Made by a program: the position numbers and the translations under genes | In this document: positions 25,159-33,875 of the stretch, piece after piece | Layout: every line of letters starts with the position of its first letter | Numbering within the stretch: the stretch's first letter is position 1 | NCBI GenBank assembly: GCA_021297895.1 | Contig: JAJTHN010000020.1 | Coordinates: 1 to 64,000 of the forward strand | From: Phycisphaeraceae bacterium | Lineage (GTDB): Bacteria; Planctomycetota; Phycisphaerae; Phycisphaerales; UBA1924 | Length of the DNA stretch: 64,000 nt | Direction: 5' to 3' | The notes under the pieces: model-generated | The model's input: the letters and a program-made list of their open reading frames with translations, nothing else | The model's database searches: none | What the model was told of the DNA's origin: nothing

Positions 25159-26388
25159 ATGCGTATCGCCGTTTGCAGCCTCATCGTTCTCGCGGGCCTG
25201 GCCACTGCCGCCAACGCCCAGACCCTGACCCCCAAGACGTCGTTCGGCGTCAACGGCTGGCGCGCTCCGGGCGTCGCTCTGACCGGCGATGCTCCCGGCG
25301 CGGTCTCGGGCAGCACCTACCTGGCGCTCGGCACGGGCAACAACGAGCGTGGCCTGGCGTACAACCCCGTCACGGACAACCTCATCCTGGTGACGCGTAA
25401 CGGCGCGATCAACGCCACGGCGTCTCCGTTCCGCATCCTCAACGGCACCACGGGCGTTGACTCCGGCGGTCTGCAGTTCGACAGCAACCTGTTCAACACC
25501 GGCACGTTTCAGTACAACCAGGTCGGCATCAGCGATAGCGGCGAGATCTACATCGCCAACATGAGCGCCAACATCCGCTCGGCGACCTCGCCGTTCCGCG
25601 TGTACAAGTTCGCCAACGAGTCGTCGGCCCCCGCGCTGCACTACTCCCAGCCCACGACGGGCTGGAGCTCGACCGGTGGCACCGTCCGCCTCGGCGACTC
25701 GTTCGACGTCATCGGTTCCGGCGCCAACACCCGCATTCTCGCGGGCTTCAACGGCGTTCAGGGCTACCTCGCCATCAACGGCAGCACTTCGCCCACCGGC
25801 CAGATCTACTCCTCGACCACTGCTCCGCTGCCCCCGGCTGGCTCGCTCCCGATCAGCGGCGCTGCCGCTGGCCAGTATCGCCTTGGTCTGACCTTCGGCG
25901 CGACGGCCAATGACGTCCTGGCCAAGGTTGCCCAGACCAACGGCACGCTGACCCGCTCGACCATCGGCCCGTCCGGCGCGACCACCCTGGCCAACGGCGG
26001 AACTCTGACCGCTGGCGGCGAGTCGCCCATGGACTTCGCCGTCATCGGCGGCGTCCCCTATCTGGCCACGGTCGATGCGAACAACTCGCGCGTGTACATG
26101 TACGACATGACCAACCCCGCCGCGCCGGTGAGCCTGTTCACCTTCGGCGTGCGCAACCCCGGCATCGTCCCGGTCGACCCGCTGACCGGCAATACGGTTG
26201 CCAACAGCAACGCGACCGGCTCGGTTAAGTTCGGCCGCATTTCGAGCAACGGCGGCATCTTCACCGCCGACCTCTACGTCCTGAACTCCAACAACGGCAT
26301 CCAGGCCTTCACCTTCTCCATCCCGACGCCGGGCGCTGCTGCACTCCTCGGATTGGGGGGTCTTGCGGCCTTCCGTCGCCGTCGGTAA
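25159..26388 (+). CDS. Secreted PEP-CTERM-type protein
   Basis: 409 residues. A Sec signal peptide (MRIAVCSLIVLAGLATAANA, then Q) leads a long Thr/Ser/Asn/Gly-rich beta-propeller-like mature part with repeats such as RGLAYNPVTDNLILVTR, QVGISDSGEIYIAN and PMDFAVIGGVPYLATVDANNSRVYMYD. The C-terminus is IPTPGAAALLGLGGLAAFRRRR: a Pro-rich sorting motif, one hydrophobic helix and an Arg cluster. This is the PEP-CTERM three-part signal in its Phycisphaerae variant, read by an exosortase/archaeosortase-like system encoded elsewhere. Predicted to be an extracellular or surface-anchored protein; no catalytic motif is evident. Confidence 0.85.
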   Translation: MRIAVCSLIVLAGLATAANAQTLTPKTSFGVNGWRAPGVALTGDAPGAVSGSTYLALGTGNNERGLAYNPVTDNLILVTRNGAINATASPFRILNGTTGVDSGGLQFDSNLFNTGTFQYNQVGISDSGEIYIANMSANIRSATSPFRVYKFANESSAPALHYSQPTTGWSSTGGTVRLGDSFDVIGSGANTRILAGFNGVQGYLAINGSTSPTGQIYSSTTAPLPPAGSLPISGAAAGQYRLGLTFGATANDVLAKVAQTNGTLTRSTIGPSGATTLANGGTLTAGGESPMDFAVIGGVPYLATVDANNSRVYMYDMTNPAAPVSLFTFGVRNPGIVPVDPLTGNTVANSNATGSVKFGRISSNGGIFTADLYVLNSNNGIQAFTFSIPTPGAAALLGLGGLAAFRRRR

Positions 26389-26407
26389 GATCTTCTAGAA
26401 CACTCAC

Positions 26408-26435
26408 GCGAGGCCGGGCGAAAGCCCTGCCTCGC
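26408..26435 (+). terminator. Hairpin between the PEP-CTERM gene and the regulator
   Basis: GCGAGGC-c-GGGC-GAAA-GCCC-t-GCCTCGC forms an 11-bp stem with one mismatch and a GAAA tetraloop. No T run follows (ACTTGATG). It ends five bases before the regulator's ATG, so it would also cover the ribosome site of that gene. It may act as a terminator or limit translation of the regulator. Confidence 0.5.
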
Positions 26436-26440
26436 ACTTG

Positions 26441-27571
26441 ATGTCCCGCATCGCCGAGTTCAAACCCGTGTCCCCCGAACCCGGCCGGCCGCTGTACGCG
26501 GCGGTCAAGGACGCGATCCGCTCCGCGATTGACGACGGGCGTTATGCGCCTGGGGATCAGTTGCCAAGCACCAAGGCGCTGAGCAAGCAGATCGATGTGT
26601 CGCTCGTGACGGTGCACCGGGCGCTGCAAGAACTGGTCTCCAGCGGTGTGTTGCGCCGCGGCCAGGGTCGCGGCACCTTTGTTCATGAGGCTTACTTCGA
26701 GCGTGTTGCTCCGAGCACCGGCGTGCGCGTCGGGCTGGTGTTTCACGAGGAAGCGTCGCTCTCGGACTTCTATCACGGTCACGTGCTCGAGGGCGTTCGT
26801 CGCGGCGCGATGGCCCGCGGTGCGGACCTTGTGCTGCTGCAGTTCGGCGAAGACTGGCGCAAGGAGTGCCTCGGGTTCGTGTACGTGAACCCGATGCGCA
26901 AGCAGTTGAACAACATGCCGTGGTTCGGTGCGCAGGCGGGCACCAGGCCGCGGACACGCTCGACGAAGAAGCCGCCGGTGGTGGTGGTTGGCGCATCGTT
27001 CGACCATGACCACGTTCACTCGATCGATACCGACAACGTGGATCTGGCCGCGCAGGCGGTGCAGCACCTTGCGGCACTCGGGCATCGGCGAATCGCGTAT
27101 GTGGGCGGCGGTGCGGAGGTGTCGAATAACGTCGACCGCTGGCAGGGGTTCTCGGAGGCCATGGGCCGCGCGGGTCTGATCGCGACGGAGAACGTACTGC
27201 GGGTGCCGGGGTGGAAGCTCAGTGATGGCGATCGTGCCCGGCTGGTCACGATGCTGAAGTCGCCCAATCGGCCAACGGCGATTTTCGCGGCTGGGTACTA
27301 CTTCGCGCTGGACCTTTACAGCGTTGCTCGCGAACTTGATCTGGATATTCCCGGCGACCTGTCGGTGATCGGCGTTGATGATCCGCCCAGCGCGCAGTTT
27401 TTGTCGCCGCGGCTTACGACGCTGCGCCAGCCGCTGCTGGACATGGGGCGATTGGCAGCGGAGAGTTTGATGGATCTGGCTGTTTCGCCGACGGCTCACG
27501 AGAAGCGTCGTCGCCTGAGGGCGGAGTTGGTTCAGCGCGGTTCGACCGCCGCGCCACCGATGAACCCCTAG
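26441..27571 (+). CDS. GntR/LacI hybrid transcriptional regulator
   Basis: 376 residues combining two families. Residues about 17-83 are a GntR winged helix (PLYAAVKDAIRSAIDDGRYAPGDQLPSTKALSKQ... LVTVHRALQELVSSGVLRRGQGRGTFV). Residues about 95-370 are a LacI/periplasmic-binding-type sensor (DTDNVDLAAQAVQHLAALGHRRIAYVGG, PTAIFAAGYYFALDLYSVARELDLDIPGDLSVIGVDD, LTTLRQPLLDMGRLAAESLMDL). This AraR-like layout usually responds to a sugar and represses uptake and catabolic genes. The pseudopilin-ABC transporter operon directly downstream is the probable target. A short terminator overlaps its stop codon. Confidence 0.9.
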   Translation: MSRIAEFKPVSPEPGRPLYAAVKDAIRSAIDDGRYAPGDQLPSTKALSKQIDVSLVTVHRALQELVSSGVLRRGQGRGTFVHEAYFERVAPSTGVRVGLVFHEEASLSDFYHGHVLEGVRRGAMARGADLVLLQFGEDWRKECLGFVYVNPMRKQLNNMPWFGAQAGTRPRTRSTKKPPVVVVGASFDHDHVHSIDTDNVDLAAQAVQHLAALGHRRIAYVGGGAEVSNNVDRWQGFSEAMGRAGLIATENVLRVPGWKLSDGDRARLVTMLKSPNRPTAIFAAGYYFALDLYSVARELDLDIPGDLSVIGVDDPPSAQFLSPRLTTLRQPLLDMGRLAAESLMDLAVSPTAHEKRRRLRAELVQRGSTAAPPMNP

Positions 27572-27580
27572 CGGGGTTTT
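27563..27580 (+). terminator. Short terminator overlapping the regulator's stop codon
   Basis: AACCCC-tagc-GGGGTT followed by TT. The loop contains the TAG stop codon. The stem is only 6 bp, so termination may be partial. Confidence 0.5.
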
Positions 27581-27590
27581 CGGGGATTTA

Positions 27591-27620
27591 TCGGTTTCGC
27601 CGGGAAAATGGTGAAACCGA
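27591..27620 (+). promoter_or_regulatory. Candidate operator of the sugar-transport operon
   Basis: TCGGTTTC (27591-27598) and GAAACCGA (27613-27620) form a perfect 8-bp inverted repeat whose centres are 22 bp apart, about two helical turns. It lies 20 bp after the GntR/LacI-type regulator gene and 254 bp before the pseudopilin start, the only such repeat in the 302-bp gap. The arms have the G-A-A-A-C-C-G flavour of many LacI-type half-sites. The same arms could form a stem-loop in RNA, but no T run follows. The rest of the gap shows no gene. Confidence 0.45.
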
Positions 27621-27873
27621 CGAGACGGAGCGCCGAAGTTTCTTGGAGAGACTCTCGGTGTTCATCAGCCCGTCCTGTCTTCGGCGACCCTTTCCAGAGG
27701 GGCGATGAAGATTGGACGTGCGGATCGGCGGGACGTCAAGCGGGCCAGTCGGCCGGCAACGTCCGACGATCGCGGCGGGTTCTCGCCGACGCGGTCGGGT
27801 TCTTGGGGGTGTGAGCGAGGGAGCGGGTGCGACGTCCGATGGCTACGTCGCGGGGCAAACTGGGAGAATGACT

Positions 27874-28830
27874 ATGAACGTTCAGCATGTATACCGGCGT
27901 ATGCGGGCCTTCACCCTCATCGAGTTGCTGGTGGTCATCGCGATCATCGCCCTGCTGGTGGGCATCCTGCTTCCGGCGCTCGCCAGCGCTCGCGAGACCG
28001 CTCGCGGCACGGTCGCGCAGAACAACATCCGTCAGGCCGGCCTGGCGCTGATCAATTACTCCGGCGACTACAAGGGCATCTTTCCGCCCAACATCAACAA
28101 CTACACCGACCCCGTCACCGGGCGCGTCGGGCTGTACTGGTATGACGAGGCTCGGCTCGGCGCGTACTTGCTCAGCCTGAACAATTCCGACTCGGGTTCC
28201 ACGATCAATCCGACGGTGGGCGGCTCGGCGATGATCAATCCGAACCACCCGCTCGCGGGGCGGTCATGGAGCATGAACTGGTGGGCTTCCGGCGGCATTG
28301 ATGCGTCCGCCGACGGTCGTCGGTTCACGCGGCCCAGCCGGAACACCTCCGAGACCGGTGGCGCCCCTGTTGATGCAAACTCGTTGTTCTCGACAAGCAT
28401 CTTCCTGCTTGCCGACGCGTGGGGCCAGTCCCGCGGTGCGGCCCCTGATGCGGATGGCCGCGTCCTGTGGTTTACCAATTCCACGATCGGCCCGCCCAGC
28501 GCCATCGGCAGCACGCCGCACGGGCGATTGGGCGCCGGTGCGACTGGAATCAGCGACTTTCCGGGTGGCTTCGGTGGACCCGTCCAGCTGCGTCCGCCGG
28601 AGCTGAGCCCGGCCAATGTGCTCCCACGCTCCTACATCCCCTGGTACCGTCATCCGCGCCGTCTGCGTGACACTCAGGCGCTCGTCGGCTCGGCGAACTT
28701 CGTGTTCCTTGATGGGCACGTTGAGCAGCTGAACATCCGCGATCTGGTGACGAGCACGGTGCCCGGCGACACGAACGCTCGCAGCACCTTCCGGGTCCGC
28801 TGGTCCCCGATCGACGATCAGCTGCCATGA
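27874..28830 (+). CDS. Pseudopilin-type protein encoded at the head of a sugar ABC transporter operon
   Basis: 318 residues. Leader [12 protein letters not shown], then [28 protein letters not shown], the prepilin cleavage and methylation signal with Glu5; the residue before Phe is Ala rather than the usual Gly. The large C-terminal domain contains [11 protein letters not shown] and ends with [17 protein letters not shown], the DG motif of planctomycete DUF1559-like proteins. GGGAG sits seven bases before the ATG at 27874, favouring it over the in-frame ATG two codons earlier. Its stop codon overlaps the start of the ABC solute-binding protein gene (ATGA), so the two products are made together. 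Confidence 0.88.
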   Translation: MNVQHVYRRMRAFTLIELLVVIAIIALLVGILLPALASARETARGTVAQNNIRQAGLALINYSGDYKGIFPPNINNYTDPVTGRVGLYWYDEARLGAYLLSLNNSDSGSTINPTVGGSAMINPNHPLAGRSWSMNWWASGGIDASADGRRFTRPSRNTSETGGAPVDANSLFSTSIFLLADAWGQSRGAAPDADGRVLWFTNSTIGPPSAIGSTPHGRLGAGATGISDFPGGFGGPVQLRPPELSPANVLPRSYIPWYRHPRRLRDTQALVGSANFVFLDGHVEQLNIRDLVTSTVPGDTNARSTFRVRWSPIDDQLP

Positions 28831-30314
28831 TTCGTTTTCGGGCCCGGGCCAGCTTCTGCGGGAGCCGAACACAGATCATCGCGAGCGGCGCGCGAGCGCT
28901 GCTCGCGATGCTGCTTTTGCTGGGGATTTCTGTCGGCTTCATCAGCGGCGGGGCCTGCGGGGATCGTGGTGATTCTGACGGGATCAAGCGGCTTGAGTTC
29001 TGGACCCTGGCCCTCTCGCCGTTCGAGGGGTACATCCGGGAGCGCATCGGCGCCTTTGAGGCGGCCAATCCGGGTGTGAAGGTGATCTGGAACGATGTGC
29101 CTTTCGAGGCGATGGACCGCAAGCTGCTCGCCGCGGCCAGTGCGGGCCGTGCTCCGGATGTCGTGAACTTTTCGGACAAGACCTACGCCAGGTTCATCTC
29201 GATGGGCGCGCTCGCGGACCTTCGGCCGCTGATGTCGGTCCAGGCGCGTGAGATCTATCTGCCCGGACCGTTGCGGCTGGGTGAGATCGACGGAAAGCTG
29301 CTGGCGCTGCCGTGGTATCTGACGACGCAGGCGGTGATGGCCAACACCCAGTTGCTCGAGCGCGGGGGGGTGACATTTGAGACGCTTCCCCGGCGGTGGG
29401 ACGAACTCCGGGCGGCCGCGCGGGCGTATCGCGCCCGGGTCGGGCCGAGCGGGCCGGCGCTGTTCAGTGTGCCGCTGGGGACCGAGTCGGACCTGCCGAT
29501 GATGCTGATGGCCGAGGGGCACCCGCCGCTTGTTCCGGGGCCGGACGGGCGACTTCGTGCGGACCTTACCAGTGATGCGATCGTCTCGATCGTGGAGGAT
29601 TGGGTGGCGCTGTTTCGGGAGGGGTGCCTGCCGCGGGAGAGCGCAACGGTTGGTAGTGCGCACATGCCCGACCTGTATCAGAACCAGCGGCTGGCGGTGA
29701 TCAACTCCGGGCCGAACTTCCTGAATCGGATTCGCGATGTTGCGCCGGCGGTGTATGACGCGACGCGGGTGGGGCCGCCGATCACCGGGGCGCTGGGCCG
29801 CGGGCATGTCGCGGTCATGGTTCTGGGTGTGACGGTGCAGAGCCGTCATCCGGAGTTGGCGGCGAAACTCGCGTTGCACATGACCAGCCCGGAGAGTCAG
29901 GAGCTTTTCTGCGCAACGGTGCCGATTCTGCCCAGCACGAGCGAGTCGCTCCGCAAGCCGCAGTTCACGGACTTCGCCTCGGCGATGGAGCAGGCACGAA
30001 CGGTCAGTGCGAGCGAGGCGGCGCGGACGGGCAGGACGGCGCGGGTTGTGGCGGAGCGAACGGTCGAGGCGGGGCTGATCGCCGCGGCGGCGCTCAGGGA
30101 TGCCGCGGCGTTCACGCCTGCGTTGAGCGCGTGGCCGGACATGCGTCGCGTATTCGAGGACCGCATCAAGCGGTGCCTGCTGCAGGGGGCGGACGTTCGG
30201 GAGACGCTGGCGGAGATCGAGCGTGAGTGGAACGTGCTGCTGAAAGTGAGCGAGTATGCTCCGATCGACGCGGTGCCGACGCCCACGCGGCTGGATATGC
30301 AGGCTGGCGTCTGA
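28827..30314 (+). CDS. ABC transporter sugar-binding lipoprotein (extracellular solute-binding family 1)
   Basis: 495 residues. Signal [21 protein letters not shown] with a probable lipid-modified Cys44, then an MBP-like fold: [59 protein letters not shown] is the characteristic family start, and [23 protein letters not shown] follows. It delivers an oligosaccharide or related solute to the two permeases encoded next. The protein is about 70-80 residues longer than typical family members because of a C-terminal helical extension (about 400-495). The ATGA overlap with the pseudopilin gene is a strong sign of one operon. Substrate unknown. Confidence 0.92.
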   Translation: MIRFRARASFCGSRTQIIASGARALLAMLLLLGISVGFISGGACGDRGDSDGIKRLEFWTLALSPFEGYIRERIGAFEAANPGVKVIWNDVPFEAMDRKLLAAASAGRAPDVVNFSDKTYARFISMGALADLRPLMSVQAREIYLPGPLRLGEIDGKLLALPWYLTTQAVMANTQLLERGGVTFETLPRRWDELRAAARAYRARVGPSGPALFSVPLGTESDLPMMLMAEGHPPLVPGPDGRLRADLTSDAIVSIVEDWVALFREGCLPRESATVGSAHMPDLYQNQRLAVINSGPNFLNRIRDVAPAVYDATRVGPPITGALGRGHVAVMVLGVTVQSRHPELAAKLALHMTSPESQELFCATVPILPSTSESLRKPQFTDFASAMEQARTVSASEAARTGRTARVVAERTVEAGLIAAAALRDAAAFTPALSAWPDMRRVFEDRIKRCLLQGADVRETLAEIEREWNVLLKVSEYAPIDAVPTPTRLDMQAGV

Positions 30315-30345
30315 GCGAGCAACGCACGGATCAGGACTGGGAACC

Positions 30346-31227
30346 TTGGCATCACCGATTCGACAGCGCTGGTTCACGCCCTACGCCTTTCTGGCGCCGG
30401 CGATCGCCGTGCTGGGCGTGTTCTTTCTGCTGGCGATGGTGCAGGTGCTGTACTACTCGTTCACGCGGTACACGCCGTTCAGTGTGGATGGGCCGCGGTG
30501 GGTGGGGCTTGAGAACTATCGTCGGCTGCTGCTGACCGAGCGATTCTGGTTCTGTCTCGGCAACAGTTTTCTGTATCTGCTGGTCACGCCCGCTCTGATG
30601 GCCCTGAGCCTGTGGGCGGCGATGGTGGTCGAGTCGGCGCTGCGATGGGCCAAGGGGCTTCGTCTGGTGCTCTTCCTGCCGGTGGTTACGCCGACGATCG
30701 TCGCGGCGATCGCGTGGGCGGTTGTGCTGCGGGAGGACGGCGGGCTGATCAACACGATGCTCGGGCTGGTCGGTATTGATCGCGTGCCGTGGCTGACCGA
30801 GCCGCCGTTCACGCTGATCAGCGCGATGTTCGTGACGCTGTGGAAGGGCTTCGGCTTCTACATGATGGTGTTTCTGGCCGGGCTGCTGGCGGTGCCGAAG
30901 GAACTCAAGGAGGCCGCGGCGATCGATGGGGCGAGCAGGTTCGGCGTGTTCCGGCATGTGACCTTGCCGGCGTTGTGGCCTGTGCTGACACTGGTGTTCA
31001 TCATCTCGTCGATCAGTGCGCTCAAGGTGTTCGAGGAGATCTACGTCACGGCGCGGGGCGTGCCGGTGGAGCAGCAGACCGCGGTGCCGCTGATCTATCT
31101 GGAGGCGTTCGAGAAGGGCGACTACGGCATGGCCAGTGCGATCGGGATCACGCTTTTCCTGATCATTCTGGCGTTCTCGCTGGTGAACCTGCGACTGTCC
31201 AGCCGGCGCGACCCGGCGGCAACCTGA
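30346..31227 (+). CDS. ABC transporter permease, MalF/UgpA type
   Basis: 293 residues with six predicted membrane helices (FLAPAIAVLGVFFLLAMVQVLYYSF, FLYLLVTPALMALSLWAAMVV, LVLFLPVVTPTIVAAIAWAVV, and so on). The cytoplasmic EAA loop, which docks the ATPase, is KELKEAAAIDGASRFGVFRHVTLP. The TTG at 30346 is chosen because GGGAA lies just upstream and the length then fits the family; the longer upstream frame overlaps the binding-protein gene and adds an atypical Arg-rich tail. Forms the channel with the next gene product. No ATP-binding subunit gene lies in the cluster. Confidence 0.9.
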   Translation: MASPIRQRWFTPYAFLAPAIAVLGVFFLLAMVQVLYYSFTRYTPFSVDGPRWVGLENYRRLLLTERFWFCLGNSFLYLLVTPALMALSLWAAMVVESALRWAKGLRLVLFLPVVTPTIVAAIAWAVVLREDGGLINTMLGLVGIDRVPWLTEPPFTLISAMFVTLWKGFGFYMMVFLAGLLAVPKELKEAAAIDGASRFGVFRHVTLPALWPVLTLVFIISSISALKVFEEIYVTARGVPVEQQTAVPLIYLEAFEKGDYGMASAIGITLFLIILAFSLVNLRLSSRRDPAAT

Positions 31228-31239
31228 GGTACCTTTCGC

Positions 31240-32058
31240 GTGCTGGACCGACGACCGACATGGCTGACGATCACGCTGTACGTTTCCGCCGGGCTCCTGG
31301 CGGGGCTGGCGATCGGGCCGACGCTGTTCTTGCTGCTGGTGGCGTTGCAGCCGTCGGGGAGCAACCTCGTGTCGATTCCGACGCAGCCGACGCTGGCGAA
31401 CTTCCGCCAGGCGTGGACCGATGGCGATCTGACGTGGCCGTTTGTCAACAGCGTGATCGTGACGGTGGTGCGGTCGCTGCTGAACGTGTTTCTGGCGGCG
31501 CTCGCGGCGTATCCGCTGGCGCGGATGAACTTCCGCGGGCGAAACGTGCTCTTTGTCGTGATCCTCGCGACGATGATGATCCCGGAGCAGGTGATCGTCG
31601 TGCCGATGTATCGGACGATCATCTCGATGGGACTTGCGGACAGTCTGATCGCGGTGATCATCCCGTTCTCTGTCTCGGCGTTCGGGATCTTTATGTGCCG
31701 ACAGGCCTTTGCCCAGATTCCCGCGAGCCTTGAGGAGGCGGCGAGGATGGACGGCTGCTCGTCGTTCGGCGTGTGGCGGCACGTGATGCTGCCGCTGAGT
31801 GCGCCGACGCTCGCGACGCTGGCGCTGTTCAGCATGATCGGTGCGTGGAGCGAGTTGCTCTGGCCGCTGGTGGTGCTGCAGAGCAAGGACAACTTCACGC
31901 TGCCGGTGGCGATCAACCAGTTGCTTGGTGAGTTTGCGACCAATCCGCGCATGGCGTACGCCGGCGCGGTGCTGGCGTTGATCCCCATCATCGTCGCGTT
32001 CATCGCGGCCCAGAAATGGCTCAAGCCCGGGCTGTTCGCCGGCGCGGTCAAGGGCTGA
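31240..32058 (+). CDS. ABC transporter permease, MalG/UgpE type
   Basis: 272 residues, GTG start 12 bp after the preceding permease. Six membrane helices and the EAA loop ASLEEAARMDGCSSFGVWRHVMLP identify the second channel subunit of a carbohydrate uptake system (CUT1). The substrate is set by the lipoprotein encoded upstream. The transporter needs an MsmX/UgpC-type ATPase supplied from elsewhere in the genome. Confidence 0.92.
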   Translation: MLDRRPTWLTITLYVSAGLLAGLAIGPTLFLLLVALQPSGSNLVSIPTQPTLANFRQAWTDGDLTWPFVNSVIVTVVRSLLNVFLAALAAYPLARMNFRGRNVLFVVILATMMIPEQVIVVPMYRTIISMGLADSLIAVIIPFSVSAFGIFMCRQAFAQIPASLEEAARMDGCSSFGVWRHVMLPLSAPTLATLALFSMIGAWSELLWPLVVLQSKDNFTLPVAINQLLGEFATNPRMAYAGAVLALIPIIVAFIAAQKWLKPGLFAGAVKG

Positions 32059-32093
32059 TCGCGTATCCTCGCAGCCCTGAACCGGAGAGCCGC

Positions 32094-33875
32094 GTGCGCG
32101 AACTATCGACAACCGTTCTGATCGTCGGGGGCACCACGGGCGGCGTCGCGGCGGCGATCAGTTGCCTGAGGCTCGGTGTCGCCTGCGTGATCGCCGAGCA
32201 GACCGATTGGCTCGGCGGGCAGCTCACATCGCAGGGCGTGCCGCCGGATGAGAACGCGTGGATCGAGACCGTCGGCGGAACCGCCACGTATCAGTCGCTG
32301 CGGTCGGCGGTCCGCGCCCGCGCGATGGCTCGCGGGGCACGAGCGCGGGTGGTCGAGCCCTTCGGAGCGTTCAACCCGGGTGGTGGGTGGGTCAGCCGAT
32401 GCTGCGCTGAGCCGGCAGACTTCGCAGCGTTGCTGCACGCGGCGCTGCTGCGATCGGCGGCGCCGGGTGTGAACGGGCCGATGCCAATGCTGCCGACGGA
32501 CCAGACGTGGGTGCCCGGTGGTGAATTGGATGCTTCGCTGCTGCGTGCGGAGTTCTTCCTTTCGCCGATGGGCGCGGTGCTTTCGGCCGATGGTGCGAGA
32601 GTTGAGGCGGTGGAGTTCCGCGACCGCCGAACGGGCGACCGTGTTCTCATCCGGGCCAAGTTCGTTCTCGATGCGAGCGACTGCGGCGATGTACTTGCGC
32701 TGGCCGGTGTGGAACACGCGCTGGGTGCCGAGCATCAGTCGGTGTTCAACGAGCTGCACGGCCGCACGGACTTTGATGCGAGCCGCAAAATCGACCCGAT
32801 GGATCAGCAGGCGTGTTCCTGGTGCTTTGCGCTGGAGCATCGACCGGGAGAGAATCACGTCGTGCCCGTTCCGGATGACTACGCGTTCTGGCGGGCGTAC
32901 TCGCCGGGTGTTGCCGGTGCGCAGACGCGTGAGCCGACCATGGAGCCCCCGTGGACGGGGCCGCTGTTTTCGTGGACGGTGCCGAGTCACAATCCCGAGG
33001 GGCGGCGGACGTTCCGCATGGTTCCGTGGCCCGATACGCCCGGGCTCGGCCCGAACGGGACCGAAGAACTCGAGATGTGGCGGTACCGTCGGATCGTGGA
33101 TGGTTCGATCTGGCCCGCGCGAGCCGACGGAACGCCGAGCCCGGATGTTTCGCTGATCAACATGGTGCAGATGGACTACTGGATCAAGCCGCTGCTGCGG
33201 CCGCGGATGCACGGCGTGGATGACAGCGCGCTGGCCGGTGCGCGTCGGCAGAGCCTCGCGTTTCTGCATTGGATGCAGACCGAGGCGCCGCGGCACGACA
33301 CACGCCCGACGCCGGGATACCCCGGTCTGCGGCTGCGCGGCGAGGAACTGGGAACGCAAGACGGCTTTGCAAAGAGCCCGTACATCCGCGAGCCGCGGCG
33401 GCTCGTGGCCCGGACGATCGTCACCGAGGCGCACGTCGGGACAGACCAACGCCGCGCGGCCGGCGCGGATCGGGATGCGGCGTGGAGCGCGACGCCCTAC
33501 GGCACGGCGCATCCGTTTGCCGACTCCGTGGGCATCGGGCACTACGCGATCGACCTGCACCCTTCGTGCGCGGGGCGGAACAACGTCTACGTGCCGTGTG
33601 CGCCGTTCCGGGTGCCGCTCGGCAGCCTGATCCCGGTGCGCGTGCGGAACCTGATCGCGGCGGGGAAGTGCCTCGGCGTCACGCACGTGACCAACGGAGC
33701 GTATCGGATGCACCACGTTGAGTGGAACGTCGGCGAGAGCGCGGGTGCGCTTGCGGCGTTGTGCGACGCGTCCGGGGCGGAGCCATCACAGGTGCATGAG
33801 GACCCGATGCGCACCGAGGACTTGCAGCGGCTGCTCGCCTCGCTGGGTGTGCGGCTCAGTTGGCCCTGGGAGTAG
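32094..33875 (+). CDS. FAD-dependent oxidoreductase
   Basis: 593 residues. The N-terminal dinucleotide-binding motif is TTVLIVGGTTGGVAAAISCLRLG (residues 6-28, a G-G-x2-G-G variant) with an acidic end of strand 2 (IAEQTDWLGGQLTSQG). Later segments RAKFVLDASDCGDVLALAG and the C-terminal VRNLIAAGKCLGVTHVTNGAYRMHHVEWNVGESAGALAAL are typical of the FAD_oxidored family common in Planctomycetes (xanthan-lyase-like annotation). GTG at 32094 is placed by GGAG seven bases upstream. It lies 35 bp after the permeases, so it probably acts on the imported compound (inference). Its last 20 bp overlap the convergent symporter gene. Confidence 0.85.
   Translation: MRELSTTVLIVGGTTGGVAAAISCLRLGVACVIAEQTDWLGGQLTSQGVPPDENAWIETVGGTATYQSLRSAVRARAMARGARARVVEPFGAFNPGGGWVSRCCAEPADFAALLHAALLRSAAPGVNGPMPMLPTDQTWVPGGELDASLLRAEFFLSPMGAVLSADGARVEAVEFRDRRTGDRVLIRAKFVLDASDCGDVLALAGVEHALGAEHQSVFNELHGRTDFDASRKIDPMDQQACSWCFALEHRPGENHVVPVPDDYAFWRAYSPGVAGAQTREPTMEPPWTGPLFSWTVPSHNPEGRRTFRMVPWPDTPGLGPNGTEELEMWRYRRIVDGSIWPARADGTPSPDVSLINMVQMDYWIKPLLRPRMHGVDDSALAGARRQSLAFLHWMQTEAPRHDTRPTPGYPGLRLRGEELGTQDGFAKSPYIREPRRLVARTIVTEAHVGTDQRRAAGADRDAAWSATPYGTAHPFADSVGIGHYAIDLHPSCAGRNNVYVPCAPFRVPLGSLIPVRVRNLIAAGKCLGVTHVTNGAYRMHHVEWNVGESAGALAALCDASGAEPSQVHEDPMRTEDLQRLLASLGVRLSWPWE

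Noticed and set aside
30352-32112. 586-codon open frame on the minus strand over the ABC permease genes
   Set aside because: It is Arg/His/Gln-rich and antisense to two unmistakable permeases.
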